From positions 124,001-188,000 of the forward strand of contig NZ_CABVII010000008.1 of the NCBI RefSeq assembly GCF_902497995.1: DNA of 64,000 nucleotides. Direction: 5' to 3'. The notes beneath the pieces were generated by a model that did not search any database, was not told the origin of the DNA, and worked only from the letters and a program-made list of their open reading frames with translations. Shown here one piece after another: positions 30,641 to 41,440 of this stretch. The stretch is from Pseudomonas fluorescens. GTDB lineage: Bacteria; Pseudomonadota; Gammaproteobacteria; Pseudomonadales; Pseudomonadaceae. A program made the position numbers and the translations under genes. Numbering within the stretch: position 1 is the stretch's first letter; every line of letters begins with the position of its first letter.

Positions 30641-33226
30641 ATGCGACCGCAATATGATCCAGCCTGGGTAGAAAGTACGGTGCAAGCCAAATGGCTGCAA
30701 GATGATGTATTCAGGGCGGTCGAAGATGAAAGTCGGCCCAAGTTTTATGCCTGCTCCATGCTCCCTTACCCATCGGGAAAGTTGCACATGGGGCACGTGC
30801 GCAACTATACGATCAACGACATGTTGGCCCGTCATATGCGCATGAAAGGCTTCAACGTGCTAATGCCGATGGGGTGGGATGCTTTTGGCTTGCCGGCAGA
30901 GAATGCGGCCATGCAGTCGGGTGTTTCTCCCGCCGAGTGGACGCGGCTGAACATTGCGGATATGAAGGCGCAAATGCAGCCGCTGGGACTGGCTTTCGAC
31001 TGGTCGCGCGAGATCGCCACCTGCGACCCGCAGTATTACAAGTGGAGTCAGTGGTTCTTCCTCAAGTTGCTGGAAAAGGGCGTGGCCTACAAGAAAACCC
31101 AGGCAGTCAACTGGGATCCTGTCGACCAAACGGTGCTGGCCAATGAGCAGGTGATCGACGGGCGAGGCTGGCGTTCGGGGGCGCTGGTCGAGACGCGGGA
31201 AATTCCCGGGTACTACCTGCGTATCACTCAATATGCCGAAGAGTTGCTGTCAGCCATCGACACACTCGATGGCTGGCCCGACAGGGTTCGCACCATGCAG
31301 CGCAACTGGATCGGCAAGGCCAGCGGTGTTCGTCTTGCCTTTGCCCACCAGATCCGGGATGCGTCGGGGCATCTGATCGATGCCGGCAGGCTGTGGGTGT
31401 TCACAACCCGCGTGGATACGCTTATGGGGGTGACCTTCTGTGCCATTTCTCCCGAGCATGCACTTGCCAGGCGTGCTCTGGAGCTTGATCCGAGCCTTGA
31501 GTTGCAGGTGCGGGCGTGTCGCCAGGCGGCAGAGGCCGGTCCGGCCTCCAGCGCCCAAGTGAAGATTGGCGTTCCCAGTGGCTTGCACGTCGAGCACCCG
31601 GTGACCGGCGAGCCTGTCGTCCTGTGGATTACCAACTATGTGCTCAGCGCATATGGTGAAGGCGCCTTGATGGCCGTGCCTGCCCACGATGAGCGTGACT
31701 TCGACTTTGCCAATCAATACGGTTTGCCTGTTCGTCAGGTCATTGCTTGCGACAATCAGGTCTATGACTTTCAGGACTGGTCGGACAGCCATGCCAGCCG
31801 GGACGGCCATCTCATCAACTCCGGCGCCTACGATGGGCTGACAGTCGCACAAGCCACCCAGGCCATTATCGCTGCGTTGGTTGAACGTGGGATGGGTGAG
31901 GAAGCTACCACCTGGCGCCTGCGCGATTGGGGGATTTCACGGCAGCGTTACTGGGGGACCCCAATCCCCATCATCCATTGTGAGCACTGTGGCGACGTCC
32001 CGGTACCGTACTCGGATCTGCCCGTGGTGTTACCGACCGATTGCATTCCCGATGGCAGCGCGAATCCGTTGCTGGCGCATGACGGGTTTCTCCATGTGGC
32101 TTGCCCGCGTTGCGCGGCTCCGGCGCTGCGTGAGACGGACACCATGGATACCTTCGTCGACTCAAGCTGGTATTTCATGCGCTATTGCGATCCCGACAGT
32201 GATGCCGCGATGGTCGGGCCTGGCAGCCGATACTGGATGCCCATGGATCAATACATCGGCGGTATCGAGCACGCGGTGTTGCATTTGCTGTACGCCAGGT
32301 TCTGGGCCCGGGCAATGCGGGATGAAGGGTTGGTGGCGTTCAGCGAACCGTTCAAGAACCTGTTCACCCAAGGCATGCTGCTGCGGGAAAGTTATTACCG
32401 CAAAGCGGATGATGGCAGTCGGCGATGGTTTTATCCCGCGCAGGTGACGGTCGAGTACGATGAAAAAAGTCGCCCGGTAAGGGCTACGGCGCTTGAGGAC
32501 GGCTTGCCTGTCACCATCGGCGGCGTGGAAAAAATGTCGAAGTCGAAGAACAACGTCGTCGAGCCGAAGGACATCATCGACAAGTTCGGCGCCGACACGG
32601 CACGTTTGTTTACCATTTTTGCCGGGCCTCCCGACCAGAGCACGATCTGGAGCGACAGTGGGGTCGAGGGGGCTTATCGCTTCCTGCGCCGGCTATGGAC
32701 TTTTGCCTATGAAGGTCAGGCACGGGAGGGCGATCCGGTCGAGGACGTTGCCGAATCCAGACGCGTGCGCTTTGAGATGCATCGCTTGCTGCAGCAGGTC
32801 AACAACGATTACGAACGGATGCAATACAACACGGTAGTGTCGGGTGCGATGAAGATGCTCAAGGTGCTGGAGGGGGGCAGGGCTGCCAGCCAGCAGGTGG
32901 CCGACGAGGGGAAGGCGATCCTGTTGCAGGTCCTGTATCCCGTGACGCCGCACATCGCCCAGATACTCTGGGCGCAACTGGGTTTCGCAGGTGACATCTA
33001 CGACAGTGCGTGGCCTGTGCCGGACGATGAAGCCTTGAAACAGCACGAAGTAAAAATGATGGTGCAAGTCAACGGCAAGTTGCGTGGGGAAATCCTGATC
33101 CAGGCTGATGCCGATCACGATGCAATACGGATCCAGGCATTGGCTGATCCAGTGTTGCGCAGCCATCTCGAAGGCGCGAACAGGATGATCGTGGTGCCCA
33201 ACCGACTGGTTAACTTCATCATCTGA
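30641..33226 (+). CDS. leuS: Leucyl-tRNA synthetase, beta-proteobacterial type, probably a second copy
   Basis: 861 aa, full length (E. coli 860). It charges tRNA-Leu with leucine. HMGH is at residues 49-52, KMSKS at 631-635, and the CP1 editing domain has TTRVDT at 255-260, where most LeuRS have TTRPDT. Segments such as NWDPVDQTVLANEQVIDG and GRGWRSGALVE lack the Cys found in gamma-proteobacterial LeuRS (NWCP..., GCCWRC) and look like Burkholderiales enzymes. The housekeeping Pseudomonas leuS normally sits by lptE-holA, so this is inferred to be an acquired extra copy, possibly for self-resistance. Start ATG 30641, with AAGGA before it. Confidence 0.93.
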   Translation: MRPQYDPAWVESTVQAKWLQDDVFRAVEDESRPKFYACSMLPYPSGKLHMGHVRNYTINDMLARHMRMKGFNVLMPMGWDAFGLPAENAAMQSGVSPAEWTRLNIADMKAQMQPLGLAFDWSREIATCDPQYYKWSQWFFLKLLEKGVAYKKTQAVNWDPVDQTVLANEQVIDGRGWRSGALVETREIPGYYLRITQYAEELLSAIDTLDGWPDRVRTMQRNWIGKASGVRLAFAHQIRDASGHLIDAGRLWVFTTRVDTLMGVTFCAISPEHALARRALELDPSLELQVRACRQAAEAGPASSAQVKIGVPSGLHVEHPVTGEPVVLWITNYVLSAYGEGALMAVPAHDERDFDFANQYGLPVRQVIACDNQVYDFQDWSDSHASRDGHLINSGAYDGLTVAQATQAIIAALVERGMGEEATTWRLRDWGISRQRYWGTPIPIIHCEHCGDVPVPYSDLPVVLPTDCIPDGSANPLLAHDGFLHVACPRCAAPALRETDTMDTFVDSSWYFMRYCDPDSDAAMVGPGSRYWMPMDQYIGGIEHAVLHLLYARFWARAMRDEGLVAFSEPFKNLFTQGMLLRESYYRKADDGSRRWFYPAQVTVEYDEKSRPVRATALEDGLPVTIGGVEKMSKSKNNVVEPKDIIDKFGADTARLFTIFAGPPDQSTIWSDSGVEGAYRFLRRLWTFAYEGQAREGDPVEDVAESRRVRFEMHRLLQQVNNDYERMQYNTVVSGAMKMLKVLEGGRAASQQVADEGKAILLQVLYPVTPHIAQILWAQLGFAGDIYDSAWPVPDDEALKQHEVKMMVQVNGKLRGEILIQADADHDAIRIQALADPVLRSHLEGANRMIVVPNRLVNFII

Positions 33227-33243
33227 TTCCCGGTCGCTTACTC

Positions 33244-33490
33244 CTGTAGGAGCGAGCGGTGCGACGATTCGACTTGCCCGCGAACCAGGCGCCGCGGTGT
33301 ATCTGTAATACCGCGTTACCGTTCTTCGCCTGTAGGAGCGAGGCTTGCCCGCGAACCAGGCGCCGCGATGTATCTGTAATACCGCGTTACCGTTCTTCGC
33401 CTGTAGGAGCGAGGCTTGCCCGCGAACCAGGCGCCGCGGTGTATCTGTAATACCGCGTTACCGTTCTTCGCCGGCAAGCCTGGCTCCTAC
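33244..33490. repeat. Tandem REP array, 71-bp period
   Basis: Three direct units start with CTGTAGGAGCGAG at 33244, 33330 and 33401, then an inverted arm (GGCTCCTACAG) closes the array near 33490. Units 2 and 3 are 71 bases long and nearly identical. Unit 1 is 15 bases longer because of an insert (about CGGTGCGACGATTCGA). Every unit contains GCTTGCCCGCGAACC or a close form and a conserved spacer (GTATCTGTAATACCGCGTTA). Confidence 0.9.
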
Positions 33491-33518
33491 AGGGGGTGGG
33501 TGAATCCCGGGCAAAAAA

Positions 33519-33541
33519 ACGCCCCGAACCAGTCGGGGCGT
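33519..33541 (-). terminator. Terminator of aceA
   Basis: Nine-base stem ACGCCCCGA / TCGGGGCGT, 5-base loop, followed on the minus strand by seven T. It lies about 68 bases after the aceA stop. Confidence 0.9.
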
Positions 33542-33608
33542 CAGATGGGCGGCGTTACGGTTAGCTTTCTATTCGATCCGCAGCGGCCGTTTGTTCAGGT
33601 GCCGCCAA

Positions 33609-34934
33609 TCAGTGGAACTGTTCTTCTTCAGTCGACCCGGTCAGCGCGGTCACCGAAGACGAACCACCCTGGATCACGGTGGTCATGTCGTCGAAGTAGC
33701 CGGTGCCTACTTCCTGCTGGTGAGCCACGAAGGTGTAACCCTTGGCGGCATCGGCGAACTCTTGCTCTTGCAGTTTCACGTAGGCGGTCATGTCGTTGCG
33801 GGCGTAGTCGTGCGCCAGGTTGAACATGCTGTGCCACATGTTGTGAATGCCGGCCAGGGTGATGAACTGGTGCTTGTATCCCATGGCGGACAGTTCACGC
33901 TGGAACTTGGCGATGGTCGCGTCGTCCAGGTTTTTCTTCCAGTTGAAGGAAGGCGAGCAGTTGTACGACAGCAGTTGGTCCGGGTATTCCTTTTTGATCG
34001 CTTCGGCGAAGCGACGAGCCTCGTCCAGGTCCGGCTTGGCGGTTTCGCACCAGATCAGGTCGGCGTACGGCGCGTAAGCCAGGCCGCGAGCGATGGCCTG
34101 GTCGAGACCGGCGCGTACTTTATAGAAGCCTTCCTGGGTGCGTTCGCCAGTCACGAATGGCTGGTCGTACGGGTCGCAATCGGAGGTCAGCAGGTCAGCC
34201 GCGTTGGCGTCGGTACGGGCCAGGATGATGGTCGGCGTGCCGGCCACGTCAGCCGCCAGACGGGCAGCGGTCAGCTTCTGCACAGCTTCCTGGGTTGGCA
34301 CCAGGACCTTGCCGCCCATGTGCCCGCATTTTTTCACGGACGCCAGTTGGTCTTCGAAGTGAACGCCGGCGGCGCCTGCTTCGATCATGCTCTTCATCAG
34401 CTCGTAGGCGTTCAATACGCCGCCGAAACCGGCTTCGGCGTCAGCCACGATCGGGGCGAAGTAGTCGATGTAACCTTCGTCGCCCGGGCCTTTGCCGGCT
34501 TTCCACTGGATCTGGTCGGCACGACGGAACGAGTTGTTGATGCGCTTGACCACGGTTGGAACCGAATCCACTGGGTACAGCGACTGGTCCGGGTACATCG
34601 ATTCGGCGGAGTTGTTGTCCGCAGCCACTTGCCAGCCTGACAGGTAGATCGCCTGGATACCGGCCTTGACTTGTTGCACAGCCTGGCCACCGGTCAGGGC
34701 GCCCATGCAGTTGACGAAATCTTTCTCGGGGCGGAAGGACGGCTTGGCGCCCTGGGTCACCAGGTTCCACAGTTTCTCGGCGCCGAGTTTTGCAAAGGTG
34801 TGCTCAGGTTGAACCGAGCCACGCAGGCGGACGACGTCAGCAGCGGAGTAAGCGCGTGTCACGCCTTTCCAGCGTGGGTTTTCAGCCCAGTCTTTTTCGA
34901 GGGCTGCAATTTGCTGTTCGCGTGTCAGTGCCAT
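33609..34934 (-). CDS. aceA: Isocitrate lyase
   Basis: 441 aa, cytoplasmic. It splits isocitrate to glyoxylate and succinate, opening the glyoxylate shunt on acetate or fatty acids. The catalytic motif KKCGHMGGK is near residue 210. The length fits the short class of isocitrate lyases. It competes for isocitrate with the two dehydrogenases encoded about 8 kb away. A perfect palindrome 410 bases upstream may be its operator. Confidence 0.97.
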   Translation of the reverse strand: MALTREQQIAALEKDWAENPRWKGVTRAYSAADVVRLRGSVQPEHTFAKLGAEKLWNLVTQGAKPSFRPEKDFVNCMGALTGGQAVQQVKAGIQAIYLSGWQVAADNNSAESMYPDQSLYPVDSVPTVVKRINNSFRRADQIQWKAGKGPGDEGYIDYFAPIVADAEAGFGGVLNAYELMKSMIEAGAAGVHFEDQLASVKKCGHMGGKVLVPTQEAVQKLTAARLAADVAGTPTIILARTDANAADLLTSDCDPYDQPFVTGERTQEGFYKVRAGLDQAIARGLAYAPYADLIWCETAKPDLDEARRFAEAIKKEYPDQLLSYNCSPSFNWKKNLDDATIAKFQRELSAMGYKHQFITLAGIHNMWHSMFNLAHDYARNDMTAYVKLQEQEFADAAKGYTFVAHQQEVGTGYFDDMTTVIQGGSSSVTALTGSTEEEQFH

Positions 34935-35409
34935 GGAGATAAACCTCGTCGCGTCTTTTACGGAAAGTTGTTCTGCGGTGAAAAATTCATGCGCTCGCAG
35001 ACCCGAAGCTTAGGCGGTCAAATCGAATTCGGCGGGGTGGCGACGGGAAAAACGATGGCTCGAGGGGAAAGTGAGCAGGTAAGGGCGAACTGGCGAGCGC
35101 ATTCGGGCGTCGTGGGCCTCTATACGAACTTCAGTGCGATGCCGGGTTTACCTAAATACGCTTCCGTCCCTCGGGACAACTTCGTTCCAGTCGGCAACCT
35201 CGTCAAACACACCTTGTGGGCGGTACAGACACGAAGCGGCTCGCGGGGTAGGTGCGAACATCGCTTCGAAGGCCCTTGCCAGGGCCTCTGATCAGCGGGA
35301 GCGAGGCCATCATGCCTTTGCTTTTTTGTATCGTCAAACGTTTTGTAGTGCTTTTTTTTGAGCACTACATCTTTGGTCTAATACGACTAATCAGTCAGTT
35401 TTCGGTGAT
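34935..35409. other. Intergenic upstream of aceA
   Basis: 475 bases without a credible gene. It contains the palindrome at 35344-35369 and presumably the aceA promoter, which I cannot place by eye. Confidence 0.6.
35344..35369. promoter_or_regulatory. Candidate RpiR-family (RccR/HexR-like) operator
   Basis: TGTAGTGCT at 35344-35352 and its exact complement AGCACTACA at 35361-35369, separated by eight bases. TGTAGT...ACTACA inverted repeats are, as I recall, the kind bound by RccR, which represses aceA in P. fluorescens. The assignment rests on that memory and on the position upstream of aceA. A transcript hairpin is the alternative. Confidence 0.45.
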
Positions 35410-36171
35410 TCAGTCCAAAGTATCGACTTTCACCCGCAGGGTCATGTCATCCCGGCCCTGGGTCGAGTGGCTGCGGGTCAGGCCTTGTTTATCGGCCTGG
35501 GTCTGGCGATTCGCACCGGCCAGGGTGATCCACTCGCCCAGGCGTCCCGTGACAGTTGTGTCGGTACTTTGCACGTTCACTACATCGGGACGTTCCTGGT
35601 TGATACGGTCACGATGGCTGCTGATTTCCAGGTGAACGGTTTCTCCGGTGACGCTGGCGGTGACGTAGAAACCCTGGGTAACGTTGCGGTACTCGGTCTG
35701 GCTGCGCAGGTCACCGTAGGAGTCGATTTGCGTGCTGGTCAGCGGTACGCTCTGGCCGATCCGGATCAGGGCCGGCGCACCTTCGCTGGCCTGGATTTGC
35801 TGGATGCCGCCGTCACGGCTGTCGGTGCTGCGATTGATGATGCGGGTCTGGCCCGGCCTGGCGCCGTTCACCGAGTAACCCCGGTCATCCTGAAAGTTGT
35901 TTTCGTTGGTGTCGACGGTGATCAGCAAGCGCTTGGGTTGGGTATCGAGGTGGGCGATAAGGGCTTTAAGTTCGTCGATCTTGCGTTGATCGGCCTTGAC
36001 GATCAGTTGGTTGCCGTAGGCGCTGACCTGGCCTTCGTTGCCGATGAAATCCTGCGCCATCGGCAGCATGTCGGTGCTGGTGTGATAGTTCAAAGGCACG
36101 ACCTCGGTGGCGGCCATGACCGAGCAACTGCAGGTCAGCAGCAGCGTGGTGAGCAGGGTGCGTGGGGACAT
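35410..36171 (-). CDS. Exported secretin N-domain-like protein
   Basis: 253 aa with a signal peptide (cleavage after about residue 20, CSVMA-ATE). Residues 22-85 resemble the short N-domain of secretins (VVPLNYHTSTDMLPMAQDF ... LKALIAHLDTQPKRLLITV). The C-terminal part has beta-rich repeats ending VKVDTLD but is too short for a secretin pore. It is probably periplasmic or outer-membrane associated. A gene of this kind lies between nuoA and aceA in related species. Function unknown. Confidence 0.75.
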   Translation of the reverse strand: MSPRTLLTTLLLTCSCSVMAATEVVPLNYHTSTDMLPMAQDFIGNEGQVSAYGNQLIVKADQRKIDELKALIAHLDTQPKRLLITVDTNENNFQDDRGYSVNGARPGQTRIINRSTDSRDGGIQQIQASEGAPALIRIGQSVPLTSTQIDSYGDLRSQTEYRNVTQGFYVTASVTGETVHLEISSHRDRINQERPDVVNVQSTDTTVTGRLGEWITLAGANRQTQADKQGLTRSHSTQGRDDMTLRVKVDTLD

Positions 36172-36198
36172 GTCCGTTATCTCCGAGGTTGTCGTGTG

Positions 36199-36221
36199 TG
36201 TAGGAGCGAGCTGCTCCTACA
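36199..36221. repeat. REP-like hairpin
   Basis: TGTAGGAGC / GCTCCTACA with a 5-base loop, just upstream of the secretin-like gene. It is the minimal form of the TGTAGGAGC REP type seen in the array at 33244. Confidence 0.65.
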
Positions 36222-36278
36222 AGGGTTTGATATTGCCAGTTTGTCGGCCTGGGGTGGGGCAAGTTGAATCGTAGACAG

Positions 36279-36316
36279 CAAAACGCCCCGGCATCCGAGG
36301 ATGGCGGGGCGTTTTG
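36279..36316. terminator. Bidirectional terminator
   Basis: Twelve-base stem CAAAACGCCCCG / CGGGGCGTTTTG with a 14-base loop, between the GNAT gene and the secretin-like gene. It would stop minus-strand transcription from the GNAT gene. Confidence 0.8.
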
Positions 36317-36334
36317 TGGTGTTCTTCAGGGCCT

Positions 36335-36430
36335 CTTCGCGAGCAAGCCCGCTCCCACATTAGATTTGTGAGTTGCCATGGATTTCGGCAGTGCCATAAA
36401 TCCAGTGTGGGAGTGGGCTTGCTCGCGAAG
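36335..36430. repeat. REPIN
   Basis: Arms at 36335-36359 and 36406-36430, complementary except for one position (GAGTGGGC against GAGCGGGC). Spacer 46 bases. Confidence 0.9.
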
Positions 36431-36444
36431 GGCGCGCCTCGGTC

Positions 36445-36870
36445 TCAAGCCGAATGACGGACCATGTCCACATGCGGAATCCCGGCTTCGAGGAACTCCT
36501 CACTGACCAGGCTGAAACCCAGGCGCTCGTAGAACGCCGTGGCCTGCACTTGCGCGCTCAGCATCTGCTGCTTCAGTCCGCGTTTCTCGGCTTCGCCGAT
36601 GACGGCTTGCACCAGCGTATCGCCGACCTTCAAGCCGCGCCAGTCCTTGAGCACCGATACCCGGCCGATGTGGCCATCGGGCAGCAGGCGGGCGGTGCCC
36701 ACCGGAAAGTCGCCTTCGAGCGCGAGGAAATGCACCGCGCCCTGGTCATCGGCATCCCATTCCAGTTCTGGCGGAACGGACTGCTCGGCGACGAACACCG
36801 TCTCACGAATGCGCCGGATCTCGGCGTTGTCCTTTTGCCAGTCTGCGACACGTACGTGAATCTTATTCAT
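36445..36870 (-). CDS. GNAT family N-acetyltransferase
   Basis: 141 aa, cytoplasmic. The acetyl-CoA pyrophosphate loop is WRGLKVGDTL (near residue 75), and the C-terminal YERLGF is typical of the fold. The substrate is unknown. ATG 36870 overlaps the end of roxA by 8 bases, so the two are co-expressed. The open frame reaches an upstream TTG that is unlikely to be used. Confidence 0.88.
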   Translation of the reverse strand: MNKIHVRVADWQKDNAEIRRIRETVFVAEQSVPPELEWDADDQGAVHFLALEGDFPVGTARLLPDGHIGRVSVLKDWRGLKVGDTLVQAVIGEAEKRGLKQQMLSAQVQATAFYERLGFSLVSEEFLEAGIPHVDMVRHSA

Positions 36871-38032
36871 CGGCAAACCCCAGGCTTCCTTGCTTGATCA
36901 GTTCACACAGCAGGCCGCGACCGTCTTCGTCGCTCAACCAGTCGCCGAGATTGTCGACGTGCAGTGCATCGGCGGCGCAAATCATCTTGAGAAGCTCGCG
37001 CAGTTTGCCCGGCAGGTAACGACTCTGGCCGCTGGCGAACAGCAGCAGGTCGTCATCGACTTCGGACCAGGCCAGGCGCGCACTTGGGTTGCGGATCAGC
37101 ACCGCACCTTGCTCGAGGCTGGCGAGCAGGTCGTCTTCTTCGATTTCTTCCGGGCCGACCACCAGCTCCGGGTAACGCGGCTCGGTCATGAATTGGCCGA
37201 ACCAGGTCAGCAACAGGCGCTCATCGCTCATGTGCTCGGCCAGCAGGCCTTTCAAACGATCGAGGGCGTCGTGCTGGATCTGGTGCGGATCGGCCGCAGG
37301 CAGGGCGTCGGCGTCGGTGTAGCGCTCTTCGTCCGGCAGGAACTGGCTGAGGAAGTCGGTGAAGTGGGTCAGCACTTCAGCGGCGCTCGGCGCGCGGAAA
37401 CCTACCGAGTAGGTCAGGCAGTCGTCGACGGCAACGCCGCAATGGGCCAGGCGCGGCGGCAGGTACAGCATGTCGCCCGGTTCCAGGACCCACTCGTCGG
37501 TGGCTTCGAAGTCGGCGAGGATGCGCAGGTCGGCGTGTTGCAGCAGCTTGCTCTCGGAATCGCACATCTGGCCGATCTTCCAGTTGCGCTTGCCATGGCC
37601 CTGCAGCAGGAACACGTCGTAGTTGTCGAAGTGCGGACCGACGCTGCCACCCGGGGCGGCGAAGCTGATCATCACGTCGTCGATGCGCCAGCTCGGCAGG
37701 AAGCGGAAGTTCTCCAGCAGCTCGGCGACTTCCGGCACGAATTGGTCGACGGCTTGAACCAGCAGGGTCCAGTCACGTTCCGGCAGCTTGCTGAACTCGT
37801 CTTCGGCGAACGGGCCGCGGCGCAATTCCCAAGGGCGCTCGCCGTTCTCGATGATCAGGCGCGACTCAACTTCTTCTTCCAGCGCCAGGCCGGCCAGTTC
37901 GTCGGCGTCGATCGGGCTTTCGAATTCAGGCATCGCCTGACGGATCAGCAGGGGTTTTTTCTGCCAGTAGTCGCGCAGGAATTCGCGCGCCGTGATGCCG
38001 CCCAGAAGTTGAAGAGGAATGTCAGGATTCAT
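36863..38032 (-). CDS. roxA: Ribosomal protein uL16 arginine hydroxylase (JmjC cupin)
   Basis: 389 aa, Fe(II)/2-oxoglutarate oxygenase of the RoxA/YcfD type, which hydroxylates an Arg of ribosomal protein L16. The iron triad is visible as HFD (in GPHFDNYDVF, near residue 130) and the distal His in LAHCGVAV. The C-terminal winged-helix and dimerisation region is present. ATG 38032 (MNPDIPLQLL) fits homologues. Located downstream of purB. Confidence 0.88.
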   Translation of the reverse strand: MNPDIPLQLLGGITAREFLRDYWQKKPLLIRQAMPEFESPIDADELAGLALEEEVESRLIIENGERPWELRRGPFAEDEFSKLPERDWTLLVQAVDQFVPEVAELLENFRFLPSWRIDDVMISFAAPGGSVGPHFDNYDVFLLQGHGKRNWKIGQMCDSESKLLQHADLRILADFEATDEWVLEPGDMLYLPPRLAHCGVAVDDCLTYSVGFRAPSAAEVLTHFTDFLSQFLPDEERYTDADALPAADPHQIQHDALDRLKGLLAEHMSDERLLLTWFGQFMTEPRYPELVVGPEEIEEDDLLASLEQGAVLIRNPSARLAWSEVDDDLLLFASGQSRYLPGKLRELLKMICAADALHVDNLGDWLSDEDGRGLLCELIKQGSLGFADE

Positions 38033-38075
38033 GTGTAACCTATTGAAAAAAAGCACTTTTCAGACGGGAATAAAA

Positions 38076-38096
38076 ACGCCCGGCGCTGCCGGGCGT
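38076..38096 (-). terminator. Terminator of purB
   Basis: Nine-base stem ACGCCCGGC / GCCGGGCGT with a 3-base loop, followed on the minus strand by TTTTTA, 22 bases beyond the purB stop. Confidence 0.88.
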
Positions 38097-38118
38097 CTCA
38101 AACGGGTACAGCGGTCGA

Positions 38119-39576
<1,458 letters not shown>

Positions 39577-39615
39577 TTACGCGTTACAGATCTGAAACAG
39601 TGTTGCGGGCGCGGT

Positions 39616-40239
39616 TCAGCTGCTGCGCATCAGCGGGTAAAGCTCTTTGAGCAACTTGCGACGGCTGATCACCAGCTGCCAGCGATGTCCGCCCAACTGC
39701 CGCCACAGGCGTGCCGAACGAATCCCGGCCAGCAACAGGGCGCGGATTTTCGAAGCGTTGCTCGGTTGCTGCAGGTTGCGCATGTCGCCATGGACCTGAA
39801 TTCGCTGGCGCAAGGTGCTCAGCGTGTCCTGGTACAGCGCGCCGCAGGCGGCAATCACGTTTTCGTGCGCCGGACCGAAGTGCTCGACCTGGGACTGAAT
39901 CTGCGGCAGACGCTTGCCGATTTCGTCCAGCATGTCGTTGCGTTTGGCCAGCTGGCGCTCCAGGCCAAGCATGGCCAGCGCATAGCGCAGCGGTTCGCGC
40001 TGAAGGGTGCTGGGGTCGCGTTCCAGGGCGCCAATCAGCGCACGGTAACCTTCACGCAGATTGAGGTCGTCGCCGCCGTACACTTCCAGAGTGTCCTTGG
40101 GGTCGCGAATCAGCAGGCTGCCGAGCATGCAGGTCAGGCCGGCTTCGGTGGTCTGGCCGGTCTTGGCGATCTTGTCGACCAGTACCGCGGCGAGAAACAC
40201 CCCGCCCAGTGCCGTCAATTGCTCCTGGGTCGGGTTCAT
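39616..40239 (-). CDS. hflD: High frequency lysogenization protein HflD
   Basis: 207 aa, an all-helical protein peripheral to the inner membrane. Known in E. coli for modulating lambda CII; its normal role is unclear. It is encoded between mnmA and purB as in E. coli, and its ATG overlaps the mnmA stop by 4 bases. Confidence 0.92.
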   Translation of the reverse strand: MNPTQEQLTALGGVFLAAVLVDKIAKTGQTTEAGLTCMLGSLLIRDPKDTLEVYGGDDLNLREGYRALIGALERDPSTLQREPLRYALAMLGLERQLAKRNDMLDEIGKRLPQIQSQVEHFGPAHENVIAACGALYQDTLSTLRQRIQVHGDMRNLQQPSNASKIRALLLAGIRSARLWRQLGGHRWQLVISRRKLLKELYPLMRSS

Positions 40240-41381
40240 TGGGCTTGGCCCTTGCTGGTGCTTTTGCTCGTCCAGGGTTCGGCAATTTCGATCACGCCGC
40301 CGCCGAGGCAGATTTCACCGTCGTAGAACACCACCGATTGTCCCGGGGTCACCGCGCGTTGCGGGTCATCGAAGGTCGCGCGGTAGCCGGTGGCGGTCTT
40401 TTCCAGGATGCAGGGTTGATCGCTCTGGCGATACCGGACCTTGGCGGTCAGCTTGCGCGGCTCGGTCAGGTCGATCGGGTTGACCCAATAGATATCCGAG
40501 GCGAGCAGGGCGCGGGAAAACAGATAAGGGTGGTCATTGCCCTGGCCAACGATCAGCTCGTTGTGCTCCAGGTCTTTGATCAGCACGTACCACGGTTCGT
40601 CACCGGCGTCTTTCAGGCCGCCGATACCGAGGCCCTGACGCTGGCCGATGGTGTGGTACATCAAGCCGTGGTGACGGCCGATGACTTCACCTTCGGTGGT
40701 CTTGATCTCGCCCGGCTGGGCCGGCAGGTACTGCTTGAGGAAGTCGCTGAAGCGGCGTTCGCCGATAAAGCAGATCCCGGTGGAATCCTTTTTCTTCGCG
40801 GTGGCCAGCTGGTGTTTCTCGGCGATCGCGCGCACTTCGGGCTTTTCCAGCTCGCCGACCGGGAACAGGGTCTTGGCGATCTGTTCACCGCCGACGGCAT
40901 GCAGGAAGTAGCTCTGGTCCTTGTTCGGGTCCAGGCCCTTGAGCAGCTCGGTGCGGCCATCGATGTCACGGCGACGCACGTAGTGACCGGTGGCAATCAG
41001 GTCGGCGCCGAGCATCATGGCGTAGTCGAGGAACGCCTTGAACTTGATCTCGCGGTTACACAGGATGTCTGGGTTCGGCGTGCGACCGGCCTTGTATTCG
41101 GCCAGGAAATGCTCGAACACGTTGTCCCAGTACTCGGCGGCGAAGTTGGCGGTGTGCAGCTTGATGCCAATCCTGTCGCACACGGCCTGGGCGTCCGCCA
41201 GGTCATCCATGGCGGTGCAATATTCCGTTCCATCGTCTTCTTCCCAGTTCTTCATGAACAGGCCTTCCACCTCATAACCCTGCTCGATCAGCAGGAGAGC
41301 GGAAACGGAAGAGTCCACGCCGCCGGACATGCCGACAATGACGCGCTTCTTTTGTGTGTCAGAAGGGGCTGGATCACGCAT
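40236..41381 (-). CDS. mnmA: tRNA 2-thiouridine(34) synthase MnmA
   Basis: 381 aa. It adenylates and thiolates U34 of tRNA Lys, Glu and Gln. The PP-loop SGGVDSS is near residue 20. The two catalytic cysteines are seen in NPDILCN and STGICFIG. Sulfur arrives through the Tus relay, whose tusDCBE genes are at the right end of this window. Confidence 0.96.
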   Translation of the reverse strand: MRDPAPSDTQKKRVIVGMSGGVDSSVSALLLIEQGYEVEGLFMKNWEEDDGTEYCTAMDDLADAQAVCDRIGIKLHTANFAAEYWDNVFEHFLAEYKAGRTPNPDILCNREIKFKAFLDYAMMLGADLIATGHYVRRRDIDGRTELLKGLDPNKDQSYFLHAVGGEQIAKTLFPVGELEKPEVRAIAEKHQLATAKKKDSTGICFIGERRFSDFLKQYLPAQPGEIKTTEGEVIGRHHGLMYHTIGQRQGLGIGGLKDAGDEPWYVLIKDLEHNELIVGQGNDHPYLFSRALLASDIYWVNPIDLTEPRKLTAKVRYRQSDQPCILEKTATGYRATFDDPQRAVTPGQSVVFYDGEICLGGGVIEIAEPWTSKSTSKGQAQ

Positions 41382-41440
41382 AGGGATTCAATGAGTGTCT
41401 TGAAAAAGGACGCGATTCTAGCAGGCTCAAGCCTGCAAGG

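Noticed and set aside
33244..33490. Possible CRISPR array
   Set aside because: Only three units of 71 bases with no variable spacers. The sequence is REP-type and no cas gene is present.
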